Assembly: GCF_001624705.1 (NCBI RefSeq)
Contig: NZ_JSEO01000011.1
Location: 62,001-126,000, forward strand
Direction: 5' to 3'
Origin: Marinomonas sp. SBI8L
Lineage (GTDB): Bacteria > Pseudomonadota > Gammaproteobacteria > Pseudomonadales > Marinomonadaceae
Length of the DNA stretch: 64,000 bases
In this document: one piece after another, positions 52,914 through 62,079 of the stretch
Position numbering within the stretch: position 1 is the stretch's first letter
How the letters are laid out: the number at the start of each line of letters is the position of its first letter
The notes under the pieces: generated by a model
What the model was told of the DNA's origin: nothing
What the model saw: only the letters and a program-made list of their open reading frames with translations
Database searches by the model: none
Program-made: the position numbers and the translations under genes

Positions 52914-53708
52914 ATGCTTCATTCTCACAAGGACTTTGTTTTGCCCGACTCTTCACCTCTCTCTTCTCAGCTTAATGTGTTTTTAAAGCAGGTCTTGCCA
53001 CACGATGTGTTTGCTCACTTAATCGCGCTTAAGGTATCTGAAGAGTTTAGGGACGAGTTAGTAAAACAAGGTATTGAGCTTAATGTGGCAGATGGTGCAG
53101 TGCTTAAGCGACAGTGCGAGTATTTAGCGGGTCGTTTCTGTGCCAATGAAGGTTTGAAGCAGTTGGAGCACAAGCTTGCTATCGAGATAGTTAATAAAGA
53201 GGTTGCTACGGGTAAGAACCGAGAGCCCTTGTGGCCTCAAGGCGTGTTGGGTGCCATTAGTCACTCTAGTCGCTTTGCCATGGCTGTGTTGGCTCAAGAT
53301 AAAGGCCGTTACCTAGGTATTGGAATCGATATTGAAGAAGAGATGACTGAGGATTTGGCCCGTGATGTATCGGGTCAAATCATGACAGAGAAAGAAAAAC
53401 GGCTGAACCATAAGCCTGATGACTTTGACAATAAAAGTTTTGTCACCTTGATTTTCTCAGCAAAAGAGTCGATTTTTAAGGCTTTGTATCCTAGTGTTGG
53501 CGAGTACTTTGGCTTTGAAGCCTGCGAGTTAATTAATTTTGATCCCATTGAAAAAAACTTAAAATTTCGCCTAGTTTCGTCTTTAAATCATGTTTGGAAA
53601 GCAGGTAAAGAGCTTAATGTGAGGTATTTTTCACTACCAATTGAGTTTGAAAAAATAACTGGTAGTCGAAGTTGGTTCACACTAGCTCTTTTCGATGGCA
53701 GGACTTGA
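52914..53708 (+). CDS. EntD-type 4'-phosphopantetheinyl transferase
   Basis: This 264-aa enzyme moves phosphopantetheine from CoA to carrier domains of peptide or polyketide synthases. The motifs are LAGRFCANEGL, GVLGAISHSSRFAMAVLA, LGIGIDIEEEM (Mg2+ site) and FVTLIFSAKESIFKALYP, in the EntD/Sfp order. A Fur box precedes it, so it is likely iron-controlled, as in siderophore pathways. No synthetase is encoded in the window. The ribosome site is weak. Confidence 0.88.
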   Translation: MLHSHKDFVLPDSSPLSSQLNVFLKQVLPHDVFAHLIALKVSEEFRDELVKQGIELNVADGAVLKRQCEYLAGRFCANEGLKQLEHKLAIEIVNKEVATGKNREPLWPQGVLGAISHSSRFAMAVLAQDKGRYLGIGIDIEEEMTEDLARDVSGQIMTEKEKRLNHKPDDFDNKSFVTLIFSAKESIFKALYPSVGEYFGFEACELINFDPIEKNLKFRLVSSLNHVWKAGKELNVRYFSLPIEFEKITGSRSWFTLALFDGRT

Positions 53709-53766
53709 AAGTTGAGAGAGAAGAAGCCTAATATTGTTATTAAACTTCATCTCCATAATATTTAAT

Positions 53767-54291
53767 TTACAACTGTTTAGTTGGCAGATCCTCAAGAATG
53801 TAGCTTACGATTGAGTCAATATATTTAGGCTCATCATTGGCATCATTCTTTGCGAATATAGTATTGAAGTTCCCGCCTACTGATTGGTCACTAACTGTGC
53901 CTGAGCGATTGTAATAACCTAATTGTTCACCATTACTAACTAAGTTTACATCTGCAAAATAGCTTAATTTCGCTAGAGCTGTTCCACCCCAAGAATAGAT
54001 GCGCTCAATTCGAATATTCATTTTTACATCAACGCTATTTTTTGCATTAAGATCATTATCATTTAAATAATCTCTTACCTTGCTCCCTACGTACTGCTCA
54101 ACTTCGGCATTAGACATGTAACCTGCACCAGTCGCTTTTATTTCGTTTTCGCTATTAATAGAAACTTGCACCTCTGAGTATTTAGCCGCTTCAGTTTCAA
54201 AGTAAGTTTGGCCAACATCAGTGTAGTTAACATTGGAGCCACAAGCTGTTAATAATAAAGCTGTAGAGATTGCTGCGCATGTTTTAAACAT
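53767..54291 (-). CDS. putative lipoprotein, unknown function
   Basis: This 174-aa protein has a short lipoprotein signal peptide ending in the lipobox LLTACGS (Cys17). The mature part is polar, with beta-like sections including VQVSINSENEIKATGAGYMSNAEVEQYVGSKVRDYLNDNDLN. I do not recognise the family. It stands alone between two iron-linked genes. Its AT-rich codon use is close to that of its neighbours. Confidence 0.6.
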   Translation of the reverse strand: MFKTCAAISTALLLTACGSNVNYTDVGQTYFETEAAKYSEVQVSINSENEIKATGAGYMSNAEVEQYVGSKVRDYLNDNDLNAKNSVDVKMNIRIERIYSWGGTALAKLSYFADVNLVSNGEQLGYYNRSGTVSDQSVGGNFNTIFAKNDANDEPKYIDSIVSYILEDLPTKQL

Positions 54292-54529
54292 TTAACTTCC
54301 TTATTTATATTACTTTTTAAAAAACGCTTACTATGCGTAGCAATTTAATCTTCAATTGAATGAGATTCAACTCAATTTACGAAACGTTTCATTTCTCTAA
54401 ATTAGTTATAACTAATTAATTTTGATAGTAGTTTAATGACTAATTGTGTTGTTTGGAGTTGCTGTGAAGGTAAGTTTTAGATTTGAGAATTTTGGCATAA
54501 CCTATGCCTTTAATAAAAAGTATTATCAA

Positions 54530-54582
54530 TTGCTTTTGGATGTCAGACTGATTTAATATTGCGCGAATGATAATTATTATCA
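54530..54582 (+). promoter_or_regulatory. consensus Fur box and promoter before the isochorismatase gene
   Basis: TGATAAT-T-ATTATCA at 54568-54582 is a perfect 7-1-7 Fur operator. A promoter is possible just upstream: TTGCTT (54530-54535), an 18-bp spacer and TAATAT (54554-54559). The operator would cover the start of transcription. The remaining part of this 325-base gap is AT-rich without other signals. Confidence 0.8.
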
Positions 54583-54616
54583 ATAAAGCTAAACTTAATA
54601 AGGATGATGAAAGACA

Positions 54617-55246
54617 ATGGCTATCCCAAGAATTGCTCAGTATGAACTGCCTGCAACAGAAACCTTTCCTGCGAATAAGGTTAAATGGACAATTGACCCA
54701 GAAAAGGCAGTGCTGCTTGTTCATGATATGCAAGATTACTTTGTGAATTTCTTTGATACACAAGCCAGCCCTGTGCCAGCCCTTGTTGAAAATATTGCGA
54801 AACTGAAGAAAGTCGCTAAAGCCGCTGGTATTCCTGTCATTTATACGGCGCAGCCAGCAAACCAAGATTTAGAAGAACGAGCATTACTTACAGACTTTTG
54901 GGGGCCAGGCTTAAAGCAAGATACCCAAGTTATCGAGGCGTTAGCGCCAGAAAGTGATGACATTCAATATACTAAATGGCGTTACAGTGCGTTTAAAAAG
55001 TCACCTTTGCTAGATTTTCTTAAAGAAGAAGGTCGAGATCAGCTAATTGTGTGCGGAATTTACGGACACATAGGTGTGCAAGCAACAGCGCTGGATGCTT
55101 TTATGATGGATATAAAGTCTTTTGTTATTGGTGATGCGATTGCAGACTTTAGCTTGGAAGAGCATCAAGGCACACTGGGTTTTGTAACAGGACGCTGTGG
55201 TTCGGTGAAAAGCCTAGAACAGGCAGTGAGTGAGATCGCTAGTTAA
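54617..55246 (+). CDS. isochorismatase (EntB N-terminal domain type)
   Basis: This 209-aa cysteine-hydrolase-fold enzyme starts [46 protein letters not shown], typical of EntB/DhbB/PhzD. It continues [23 protein letters not shown] (catalytic Lys) and [24 protein letters not shown], where Gly takes the place of the usual catalytic Cys, as in EntB and PhzD. It lacks the carrier-protein domain of EntB. It converts isochorismate to dihydroxy-dihydrobenzoate. The Fur box upstream ties it to iron-limited catechol siderophore synthesis, although no other such gene is present. Confidence 0.9.
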   Translation: MAIPRIAQYELPATETFPANKVKWTIDPEKAVLLVHDMQDYFVNFFDTQASPVPALVENIAKLKKVAKAAGIPVIYTAQPANQDLEERALLTDFWGPGLKQDTQVIEALAPESDDIQYTKWRYSAFKKSPLLDFLKEEGRDQLIVCGIYGHIGVQATALDAFMMDIKSFVIGDAIADFSLEEHQGTLGFVTGRCGSVKSLEQAVSEIAS

Positions 55247-55302
55247 AAAAATACCTAGGGAAGATGACAAGCTTCTTTGGTTTGTTCACCTTCCCTAGAA
55301 AT

Positions 55303-55333
55303 AGCTGCTCTTTAATGGCAGCTTTATTTCCCC
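55303..55333 (+). terminator. hairpins after the isochorismatase gene
   Basis: AGCTGC (55303-55308) pairs with GCAGCT (55318-55323), followed by TTATTT. Just upstream a longer stem is possible, CTAGGGAAG (55255-55263) with CTTCCCTAG (55290-55298). Together they mark the transcript end. Confidence 0.5.
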
Positions 55334-55384
55334 CTTTCTTTATTCTTCTTATAGTGTTCTTTACTCATTGATTTAAAGGGTGTT

Positions 55385-57556
55385 TTACTGTTTTAGGTAG
55401 GCTCTCCTTGCCTCTTTAACTGCATTGATGATTAGGGGTAAGGCATCGGATAACTCGATTGGCCGAGCCAGTTGCTCATCTTTCTGGTGATCTGATAACT
55501 CTGGTTTAAGGGCAAGAAATGCATGGTAAATAGGTAAAAAGTAGCTTCTTAGGTAGGTGTTTTTCTCACTATTTTCAGACATAAGCTGATCAAAAAAATC
55601 CCACTCCTTTTTGGCTATTAAAAGGAGTAATAACTCCATTAACCAAGCCTCTTCTAACGTCCACTCAGCTTCTATATTTATCCTTTCTTGCTCATTTTTT
55701 AGGGTTTTGAATTTGAGGTAACTCATTAATAAAGAATGAGATTGCTTGCGACAGCCTTCTAATAGGGTGGCAAAGCTTGCTTGGATTAAGAGTAAAGGAG
55801 AGGTCTCTTGCGCCTGCACAATGACGACTTGCATGGATAGCCGGTAAGCCTGCTTTGTTTCTTGTGCATGACTTAGATATAGGGAGACCAGCTTATCTTC
55901 AACGTTAAAACCCTTAGACTGAGCCAGTTGGCAAATGGCTAACTTGATACGATAAGCAAGGTTGGCCTCAAGTTCTGTATTAGCTAAATCAAATAGGCTC
56001 AATAAACCTAGGTAAGCTTGCTCATAACCCTTGCTTGCAGCGGTTAATAAAAAACTTAAGCGCTCGCCCGGTAAGTGCGCCTTAAAGTATTGGCTAGCAC
56101 TGTCGCAGTAGGCTTGGCCGTCTATTTCACCTTCGCCTTGTTGTAAAAATGCATGATGAAATAATGCTTCTAGCTCTGTCTGGCTCACATCTTCATTTGT
56201 TTTAAGAGCTTCCTGATAAGCTAGTGATTGCAAGCGAGAGCGAACCACTGTGTTATTTTGCTGAACCTTGTATTCGTCCATATAGGGAATCGACAGGCTG
56301 AAATAACTTAGCGTATTAAGGCTGTGGGTAATTAACGTTTGTGTTTGTGGAGAAGAAAAGCGCATTAAGTAACTGATATGAAAGCGCTTATCTGTGATTC
56401 GATAAAAGAGATTTTTATTTTGGCTGGGGATTTTCTCTACCCAGGTTTGTTTTTCTAGCTGGGTTAATTGGGCCGAAATCGTTTTACTGGCAAGATCACA
56501 CTCTTGAGTAAGCTGGGCTACCTTGATGGCCTGCCAATGGCTGGCTAGGGTATGCACTATTAGTTGTTGCTGAGAGGAAAGGTGCTGCATTTTAAAGTCA
56601 TATTGAGCCTGATAATGACGTAATACATAACGCAAATAGTGATGACTGGTTTGTAGGCTGGTATCTAATAAGGCTTGGGAAAAATACTCTAGGGTTTGAG
56701 CGTTGGCATGGCTAAAATGCCTTACCGCCTCTAACTTGTTAGCTGTAAAATTGAGGCAGTTCTGCTCAACTTGATATTTTTGCTCTACGTTGACCTGTCC
56801 CTCGCTTGATTGCTTCTCACTCGATTGATGCTTCAGGGCCTTGTTAGCTTGGCTTGGCGCTTTATGCAGCATGTCTTTATGAAGCATACTGATGAGTAGT
56901 TTATAGGCCAATGTCTTGTCTAATTGTGGGATATCCAAGCTGACAAAGGGTTGGGCTAATTGGCTATCCTTCTGACAACTGGCAATCAAGCGGTAATATG
57001 GTTGTTCAATAGTCAGTATGTTTTTGACAAAAAATAAATTGTCAGATTTATCTAGTTGTTTTAAAAGAATATCTAAGTTGTCTATCAAGAGAATTAGTCT
57101 GCTATTGGTGTTGTTTATCTCTTCAATCAGACTAGGCCAGCTAATGTTTTCTTTAGGGTGGAAGTGTTCAGCTAGTTCTTTTGAATGGGTGCTTCTTAAT
57201 TTACTTCTGATACGTGAGCATAGGTCCTTGATAGAGCGAATACCGTATTCATATTCGTTAAGCCTCACTATGAGAGACGTTTTCGTATTGGGTTCTTGGC
57301 TTGAGGTTTGATTCCCGTTTTCTGTCAAATGCTGAGCCAGCTGTTTGATTAAAAGGCTTTTACCTGCGCCTTTATCGCCCCGTATTAATAGGTGTTCTTG
57401 TTCTTTTATCTGGCTGCTTTTACTAGAGCCTAGGTGTACTAAAAAGCGTTTTGCTTTTTGGTAAATAATTGAAAATAAAGAAGAATAAAGGCTGACCTTA
57501 GATAGGCCTTCTTGCTCTTCACGCTTATCTTTAGTGGGCTTGGTTAATAATGGCAT
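55385..57556 (-). CDS. P-loop ATPase with winged-helix and helical-repeat regions, unknown function
   Basis: This is a 723-aa protein. Walker A is RGDKGAGKSLLI (59-70), and Walker B is RLILLIDNLDILL (153-165) with a conserved-looking YYRLIASCQ sensor strand. This is the layout of AAA/STAND-type or archaeal-type ATPases. Residues about 340-410 form a winged helix (QQQLIVHTLASHWQAIKVAQLTQECDLASKTISAQLTQLEKQTWVEKI), and the rest is helical repeats. I do not recognise a named family. It lies downstream of a chemoreceptor gene behind a 20-bp inverted repeat. DNA or protein remodelling, or a signalling role, are possibilities. Regulators such as MalT share this plan but end in a LuxR domain, absent here. 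Confidence 0.6.
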   Translation of the reverse strand: MPLLTKPTKDKREEQEGLSKVSLYSSLFSIIYQKAKRFLVHLGSSKSSQIKEQEHLLIRGDKGAGKSLLIKQLAQHLTENGNQTSSQEPNTKTSLIVRLNEYEYGIRSIKDLCSRIRSKLRSTHSKELAEHFHPKENISWPSLIEEINNTNSRLILLIDNLDILLKQLDKSDNLFFVKNILTIEQPYYRLIASCQKDSQLAQPFVSLDIPQLDKTLAYKLLISMLHKDMLHKAPSQANKALKHQSSEKQSSEGQVNVEQKYQVEQNCLNFTANKLEAVRHFSHANAQTLEYFSQALLDTSLQTSHHYLRYVLRHYQAQYDFKMQHLSSQQQLIVHTLASHWQAIKVAQLTQECDLASKTISAQLTQLEKQTWVEKIPSQNKNLFYRITDKRFHISYLMRFSSPQTQTLITHSLNTLSYFSLSIPYMDEYKVQQNNTVVRSRLQSLAYQEALKTNEDVSQTELEALFHHAFLQQGEGEIDGQAYCDSASQYFKAHLPGERLSFLLTAASKGYEQAYLGLLSLFDLANTELEANLAYRIKLAICQLAQSKGFNVEDKLVSLYLSHAQETKQAYRLSMQVVIVQAQETSPLLLIQASFATLLEGCRKQSHSLLMSYLKFKTLKNEQERINIEAEWTLEEAWLMELLLLLIAKKEWDFFDQLMSENSEKNTYLRSYFLPIYHAFLALKPELSDHQKDEQLARPIELSDALPLIINAVKEARRAYLKQ

Positions 57557-57655
57557 GCCTCATCCCTGATCTGGATTTTAGTACCCAATACAGCTTTCAA
57601 ATGTGGCTAGAACGCCAAACCTGAAAAGGAATACAGATGAGATAAAGCTAGTTGG

Positions 57656-57707
57656 CAAAATATTTATTGTCAAAAAAATAAAATGAATTTTGACAATAAA
57701 TATTTTG
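57656..57707. repeat. perfect 20-bp AT-rich inverted repeat
   Basis: The left arm (57656-57675, starting CAAAATATTTATTGTC) and right arm (57688-57707) are perfectly complementary over 20 bp with a 12-base loop. The repeat lies between the chemoreceptor stop (57738) and the ATPase start (57556), 100 bases before the latter. It could be a terminator, an operator or an mRNA stem controlling the ATPase gene. Confidence 0.75.
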
Positions 57708-57737
57708 TTAATGACTTTTTATGGTCTTTGCTCTCTA

Positions 57738-59738
57738 TTAGAGCTTGAAAGCATTCACTAAGGATTTTTGCTTGCTTGCTAAGCTTTCTAAGTCTTGGCT
57801 GTGTTGGTTATTGGCTTGAGAGGATTGCGCAATATCATCTGCCACAGTCACAATGCGTTGGATATTTTCATTAATAGAGTCTACTTGTGTGTTTTGCACT
57901 TGGACAGCTTCACTGATGGATTGGTTGGATGCATTGACTGCATTGATGGCTTCACTGAGCTCACTATAAGAGGCGTTAATTTGCTCGGCGATATTGGCCA
58001 TGGATTCGGTTTCTGACTGGCTGGTAGCCATTGCCTTGAGTACTTGGTCCGCACTTTGTTTTAGCTGCTCGACAATACTTTCAATATCATGAGTGGCAGT
58101 TTGAGTGCTGCTGGCCAAGGTTCTTACTTCATCTGCGACAACAGAAAAGCCACGGCCATGTTCACCCGCACGGGCGGCTTCAATAGAGGCATTGAGTGCT
58201 AGTAGGTTTGTTTGTGAGGTAATGTCTTGGATGCTGCTGACAATATCCCCTATACCTGCAATTTCTTTAACTAAAGATGCAATGGATTGATTGGCTTGCT
58301 GCATTTCAATGCCCATTCTGTCTGCCGATAGTTTGTTATTGTTAATACTTTGGCTATTTGCTTGTGCCAATTTGTGTAGATGCTGTACTTCCTGGTTAGA
58401 GGTTTGTGCGTGATTCGCTACCTGGCTTGCACAGTTATGAAGCTCTTCGATGGAGCTTTTCATATCATTGGTTTCTTGGTGCTGATAACTAATTTGTTTG
58501 TCGGTTTTTTGGTTATTGGAACTGGTTTCTTGGCTAACCCCTGAGACTTCTTCAGAAACATTCGCAAGCTGCTGAATAATATCAATAAGCTTGTTTCTCA
58601 ATGTGTTTATTTGAGTAGCAATTTGGCCAAATTCATCGGTTTTGTTGAGATGGATATTGTTAGTTAAATCCCCTTGAGTCATTTTCGCTAGATTTTTCAT
58701 GATTAAAGATAAGGGGCGTCTAATGCTATTTACTGTCGAGAAACCAATAAAGAGTGCAGCACTGAATGAAATTACCAGAAAGATGGTTTGTATTTGGCTG
58801 TAGTTCTGATTGCTACTAACGGTAGATTCGTAGGTTTGTTGTGACAGGTTCTTAATTGCTTGGCTTAATTGAGAGAAGTGGATGTCTGCTAAATTTACTT
58901 GTTCGGCAAGAGATTTTTGTAAATTCACGCTGCGATTCTGCTGGGCTATTACTGGCGCTAGTTTGGCGTATACACCGTCTGGGTCTTTTAGGGTGAAGTC
59001 CATGAAGTCGATATAAAACTGCATCCTATCGAGAATGATATCGCGATAGCTGCCTAACTCTTTTAAGGTGTTTAACATGGCGGCATATCTGTCTGTTTGT
59101 AGTGCTAGTACGCGTTCATATTCAAATTTGTCACTAATGGCCAAGGTGATATTGATATCGCCAACAAACTCACTGTTGATTTGATCCATAAATTGAAAGC
59201 TAAAACGGTCAGATAAGGCCTCATCTGGGCTTAAATCTAGCGTTAGCTCTTCTACATCCGAATTATAAAATTCCCATTCTTCTTTGAAATTCTCTAAGGC
59301 AGAAACGAGCGCTGCCCCTTGGCTGCTTTTAAGGTTGTTGTCATTCTGTAGCATTAATCCCAAGCCAAAGGTTTGCTCGCTGGCAGGGAGAGCCAAAGCT
59401 AGCTGCTCTTCTAATTCGGGGTAATCAATTAGCTGTTGTTCAAGTAATGTTTGCGTTTGGCTAAATTGGTTTCTAATCTCTTCAAAGTCAGTCTGAATGC
59501 TTTCTCTTTGCGCCGCTTCTGTGGTGGACAAGTGCTGCATAGTGAGCTTATTTGCCTGTAGCAGCTGCTTGGATAACTGGTTGATGTTATTGCTAATAGG
59601 CATCAAGGAATCGAGCTGGAATGCTTGCTGGGACAAGAGACTTGCTTGATTCATAAAGCTCACAACCGCTTGGGAAAGCATGAGCAATAACAAGATAATA
59701 AAGCCAATAACGGTTTTTTGGACAACAGTAACTCTCAT
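57738..59738 (-). CDS. methyl-accepting chemotaxis protein
   Basis: This is a 666-aa membrane chemoreceptor. TM1 is near residues 8-27 ([22 protein letters not shown]), a large helical periplasmic sensor spans about 28-320, TM2 is near 325-345 ([18 protein letters not shown]), then a HAMP domain ([20 protein letters not shown]). The signalling domain follows, with the highly conserved tip [40 protein letters not shown]. The ATG at 59738 has GGTGGG upstream; a GTG four codons earlier is possible. No CheB/CheR-binding pentapeptide is visible at the C-terminus. Its ligand is unknown. Confidence 0.93.
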   Translation of the reverse strand: MRVTVVQKTVIGFIILLLLMLSQAVVSFMNQASLLSQQAFQLDSLMPISNNINQLSKQLLQANKLTMQHLSTTEAAQRESIQTDFEEIRNQFSQTQTLLEQQLIDYPELEEQLALALPASEQTFGLGLMLQNDNNLKSSQGAALVSALENFKEEWEFYNSDVEELTLDLSPDEALSDRFSFQFMDQINSEFVGDINITLAISDKFEYERVLALQTDRYAAMLNTLKELGSYRDIILDRMQFYIDFMDFTLKDPDGVYAKLAPVIAQQNRSVNLQKSLAEQVNLADIHFSQLSQAIKNLSQQTYESTVSSNQNYSQIQTIFLVISFSAALFIGFSTVNSIRRPLSLIMKNLAKMTQGDLTNNIHLNKTDEFGQIATQINTLRNKLIDIIQQLANVSEEVSGVSQETSSNNQKTDKQISYQHQETNDMKSSIEELHNCASQVANHAQTSNQEVQHLHKLAQANSQSINNNKLSADRMGIEMQQANQSIASLVKEIAGIGDIVSSIQDITSQTNLLALNASIEAARAGEHGRGFSVVADEVRTLASSTQTATHDIESIVEQLKQSADQVLKAMATSQSETESMANIAEQINASYSELSEAINAVNASNQSISEAVQVQNTQVDSINENIQRIVTVADDIAQSSQANNQHSQDLESLASKQKSLVNAFKL

Positions 59739-59816
59739 CTTAGGACCCACCTATCGACAATTGGAAGCAAAAACTAGAAGCAAACACGTTGTTTAACGTA
59801 TATGAGTTATAAGGGA

Positions 59817-59850
59817 TAAAAAAAGGCGTAACCCAGAGGGTTACGCCTTC
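59817..59850 (-). terminator. terminator after the sugar ABC ATPase gene
   Basis: The perfect 12-bp arms AAGGCGTAACCC (59823-59834) and GGGTTACGCCTT (59838-59849) have a run of A at 59817-59824, which reads as T on the minus strand. Confidence 0.9.
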
Positions 59851-59854
59851 TTAG

Positions 59855-60958
59855 TTAGCTGCGGCTTGGCACAGGCCTTTCGAGAATTGACTGGCCTTTT
59901 TCATTGAATAAGTAGCAATGAGAAAGTTGTGCACCAACATCAATGAGATCACCGTGTCGGCTTAAGTCATTACCTGATACTTCAAGGGTTAAACTCTTAC
60001 CTTGGTAGCTAGCATATAAGAAACTCACGCCACCTAAATGTTCTGCTACATCTACTGACACTTGGATTTTAAAGCTAGAGTCTTCGTCATGAGCGGTTAG
60101 GTGTTCTGGACGAACGCCGACTTTGACCTTGTCGCCAACACTACAAGTATTCGCGATAGCTGGCAGGGTAATCTGTTGATCACCAATGCTGATAGTGAGG
60201 TCTTGTGCATTGACGGCACTGACTTTAGCATCTAAGAAATTCATTTTTGGTGAGCCAATAAAGCCGGCAACAAATTCATTTACTGGATTATGGTAAAGAG
60301 CCATAGGTGAGCCTACTTGCTCAACATTACCGTCTTTAAGAACAACGATTTTGTCGGCCAGTGTCATCGCTTCAACCTGATCATGGGTGACATAAACCAT
60401 GGTGGCACTAAGCTGTTGGTGTAACTTAGCGATTTGAATACGCATATCGACACGTAATTCAGCATCAAGATTAGAAAGAGGCTCATCAAACAAGAAAACT
60501 TTTGGTTCACGCACAATGGCACGACCAATCGCAACCCTTTGTCTTTGTCCACCTGAAAGCTGTTTTGGCTTACGGTTAAGCATAGATTTAAGCTGCAAAA
60601 TGTCTGCTGCATGGCTTACCCTTTCTTTGATTAAAGCTGGGTCAGCGCCATTCATACGAAGGCCAAAACTCATATTTTCCTCAACAGTCATATGAGGATA
60701 AAGGGCATAAGATTGGAAAACCATGGCAACACCGCGGTCTGCGGGAGCGACTTGGTTCATATTGACATCGCCGATGAGCAAATCGCCGTCAGTAATATCT
60801 TCAAGTCCTGCAATAAGCCTTAAAAGAGTCGATTTACCACAGCCAGACGGGCCAACAAAAACAACAAATTCGCCGTCTTGTAAGTCCAGATCTACCCCGT
60901 GTATGGTTTCAACTTCATTAAAACGCTTGATGACATTTTTTAATTTTATGGTTGCCAT
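59855..60958 (-). CDS. sugar ABC transporter ATP-binding protein (MalK/UgpC type)
   Basis: This 367-aa ATPase has Walker A GPSGCGKST, Q-loop MVFQSYALYPHMTVEENM, signature LSGGQ, Walker B VFLFDEPLSNLD, H-loop YVTHDQVEAMTLADK and a C-terminal regulatory domain (VGVRPEHLTA). It is a carbohydrate-uptake CUT1 ATPase and likely energises the permeases at 62080-63806, which are transcribed in the other direction. The IclR regulator lies upstream in the same direction. Confidence 0.92.
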   Translation of the reverse strand: MATIKLKNVIKRFNEVETIHGVDLDLQDGEFVVFVGPSGCGKSTLLRLIAGLEDITDGDLLIGDVNMNQVAPADRGVAMVFQSYALYPHMTVEENMSFGLRMNGADPALIKERVSHAADILQLKSMLNRKPKQLSGGQRQRVAIGRAIVREPKVFLFDEPLSNLDAELRVDMRIQIAKLHQQLSATMVYVTHDQVEAMTLADKIVVLKDGNVEQVGSPMALYHNPVNEFVAGFIGSPKMNFLDAKVSAVNAQDLTISIGDQQITLPAIANTCSVGDKVKVGVRPEHLTAHDEDSSFKIQVSVDVAEHLGGVSFLYASYQGKSLTLEVSGNDLSRHGDLIDVGAQLSHCYLFNEKGQSILERPVPSRS

Positions 60959-61015
60959 TTTCTGTTAAACCCTAATAGTTTTGCATGATTAAAGCGTGAC
61001 GCCTTTAGCTCAACA

Positions 61016-61798
61016 TCACGCGGAGGCCATGGCCCCCATACGTTTGGATACTTCTTGGCAGGCTTCTTTTATGCGTTTTTGAAATAATTCAAAACGCTCA
61101 TCATTTACCCTAAAAACAGGTGCTGTGATACTTAGCGCTGCAATCGGTTCGTTGCGATAATTAAAAATCACTGAAGCCGCACATTGAATGCCCTCTTCGT
61201 GTTCCTGCATATCGAGAGATACGCCAGTTTGGCGAATCTTTTCTAATTCATTTCTTAGTTTTTCTTCTGTATCAAGTGTGGTGTCTGTGTGCTTGATAAA
61301 GCTTTGTTTGCTAATGGCGTCTGCCAATTCTTCTTCACCTAGGTAGGCAATCATCGCCTTGCCTACACCCGTACAATAAGCTGGGCCTTTTTTACCTACC
61401 GCTGAGAATAAACGCAGGCTCTTTTGGCTTTCCATCTTATCTATGTAAATCACTTCGCCTCTATCCAGTACAGCAAGGTGAATAGTCTCGCCAGTCTCTT
61501 GCCAAAGGGCTTTCATTTGGTCTGCGGCTAGGTCACGAATGTCCATGCTAGACCAAGCTTTATGAGCAAGCTCCAGTAGGCCGTAACCTGGGTGGTAAAG
61601 CTGTGAGTGATCTTCAAAGCGAACTAGGCCTTCATCGACTAAGGTATTGAGTATGCGATGGGCGGTGGCTTTAGGTAATTCAGAGCGTTCCACTAGGTCT
61701 GCAAAGCGCATTGGATCTTGGGCACAACACACTTCTTTTAAAACCATAAGGGCTTTGCTTAGCGAAGAGCCGCCGGATTTAGCGTCGGTATCAGCCAT
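61016..61798 (-). CDS. IclR-family transcriptional regulator
   Basis: This 260-aa protein has an N-terminal winged helix (LSKALMVLKEVCCAQDPMRFADLVERSELPKATAHRILNTLVDEGLVRFEDHSQLYHPGYGLLELAHKAW). Its IclR effector domain contains IHLAVLDRGEVIYIDKMESQKSLRLFSAVGKKGPAYCTGVGKAMIAYL and GVSLDMQEHEEGIQCAASVIFNYRNEPIAALSITAPVFR. The ATG at 61798 with AAGGAG upstream is the clear start. It is divergent from the sugar permease genes and probably controls both directions through repeats in between. Confidence 0.92.
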   Translation of the reverse strand: MADTDAKSGGSSLSKALMVLKEVCCAQDPMRFADLVERSELPKATAHRILNTLVDEGLVRFEDHSQLYHPGYGLLELAHKAWSSMDIRDLAADQMKALWQETGETIHLAVLDRGEVIYIDKMESQKSLRLFSAVGKKGPAYCTGVGKAMIAYLGEEELADAISKQSFIKHTDTTLDTEEKLRNELEKIRQTGVSLDMQEHEEGIQCAASVIFNYRNEPIAALSITAPVFRVNDERFELFQKRIKEACQEVSKRMGAMASA

Positions 61799-61915
61799 TC
61801 TTTTCTCCTTAAAATTCGGTTTATGAAAGTGGTGCTTAGTATCTACTCTTGTGCTGAATATGACTAGCAAACCTAATTAATAAAAGTGACATATTTGAGC
61901 AAAGAGCAAAAAAGT

Positions 61916-62012
61916 GAAACTCCATTCCATTATTTGCACGAAACATGAGAATGTCAAGATACTAGGGAGAATTTTAAAACTTGCAAAAATTGAAACTATG
62001 TTCCATTATTTG
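61916..62012. promoter_or_regulatory. direct repeats between the IclR and permease genes (candidate IclR operators)
   Basis: GAAACTCCATTCCATTATTTG (61916-61936) recurs as GAAACT-ATG-TTCCATTATTTG (61992-62012), identical at 18 of 21 positions and 76 bp apart. The placement in the divergent intergenic region suggests operators for the IclR-family protein. Confidence 0.6.
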
Positions 62013-62079
62013 GTTTTAAGTGATGTCAGGCGTCTTTTAATGGCATCAAATAATGATAAAAATAAGAGGTGATTTCTTC

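Noticed and set aside
54440-54865. 141-codon frame opposite the isochorismatase start
   Set aside because: It crosses the perfect Fur box and promoter and lies antisense to a clear gene.
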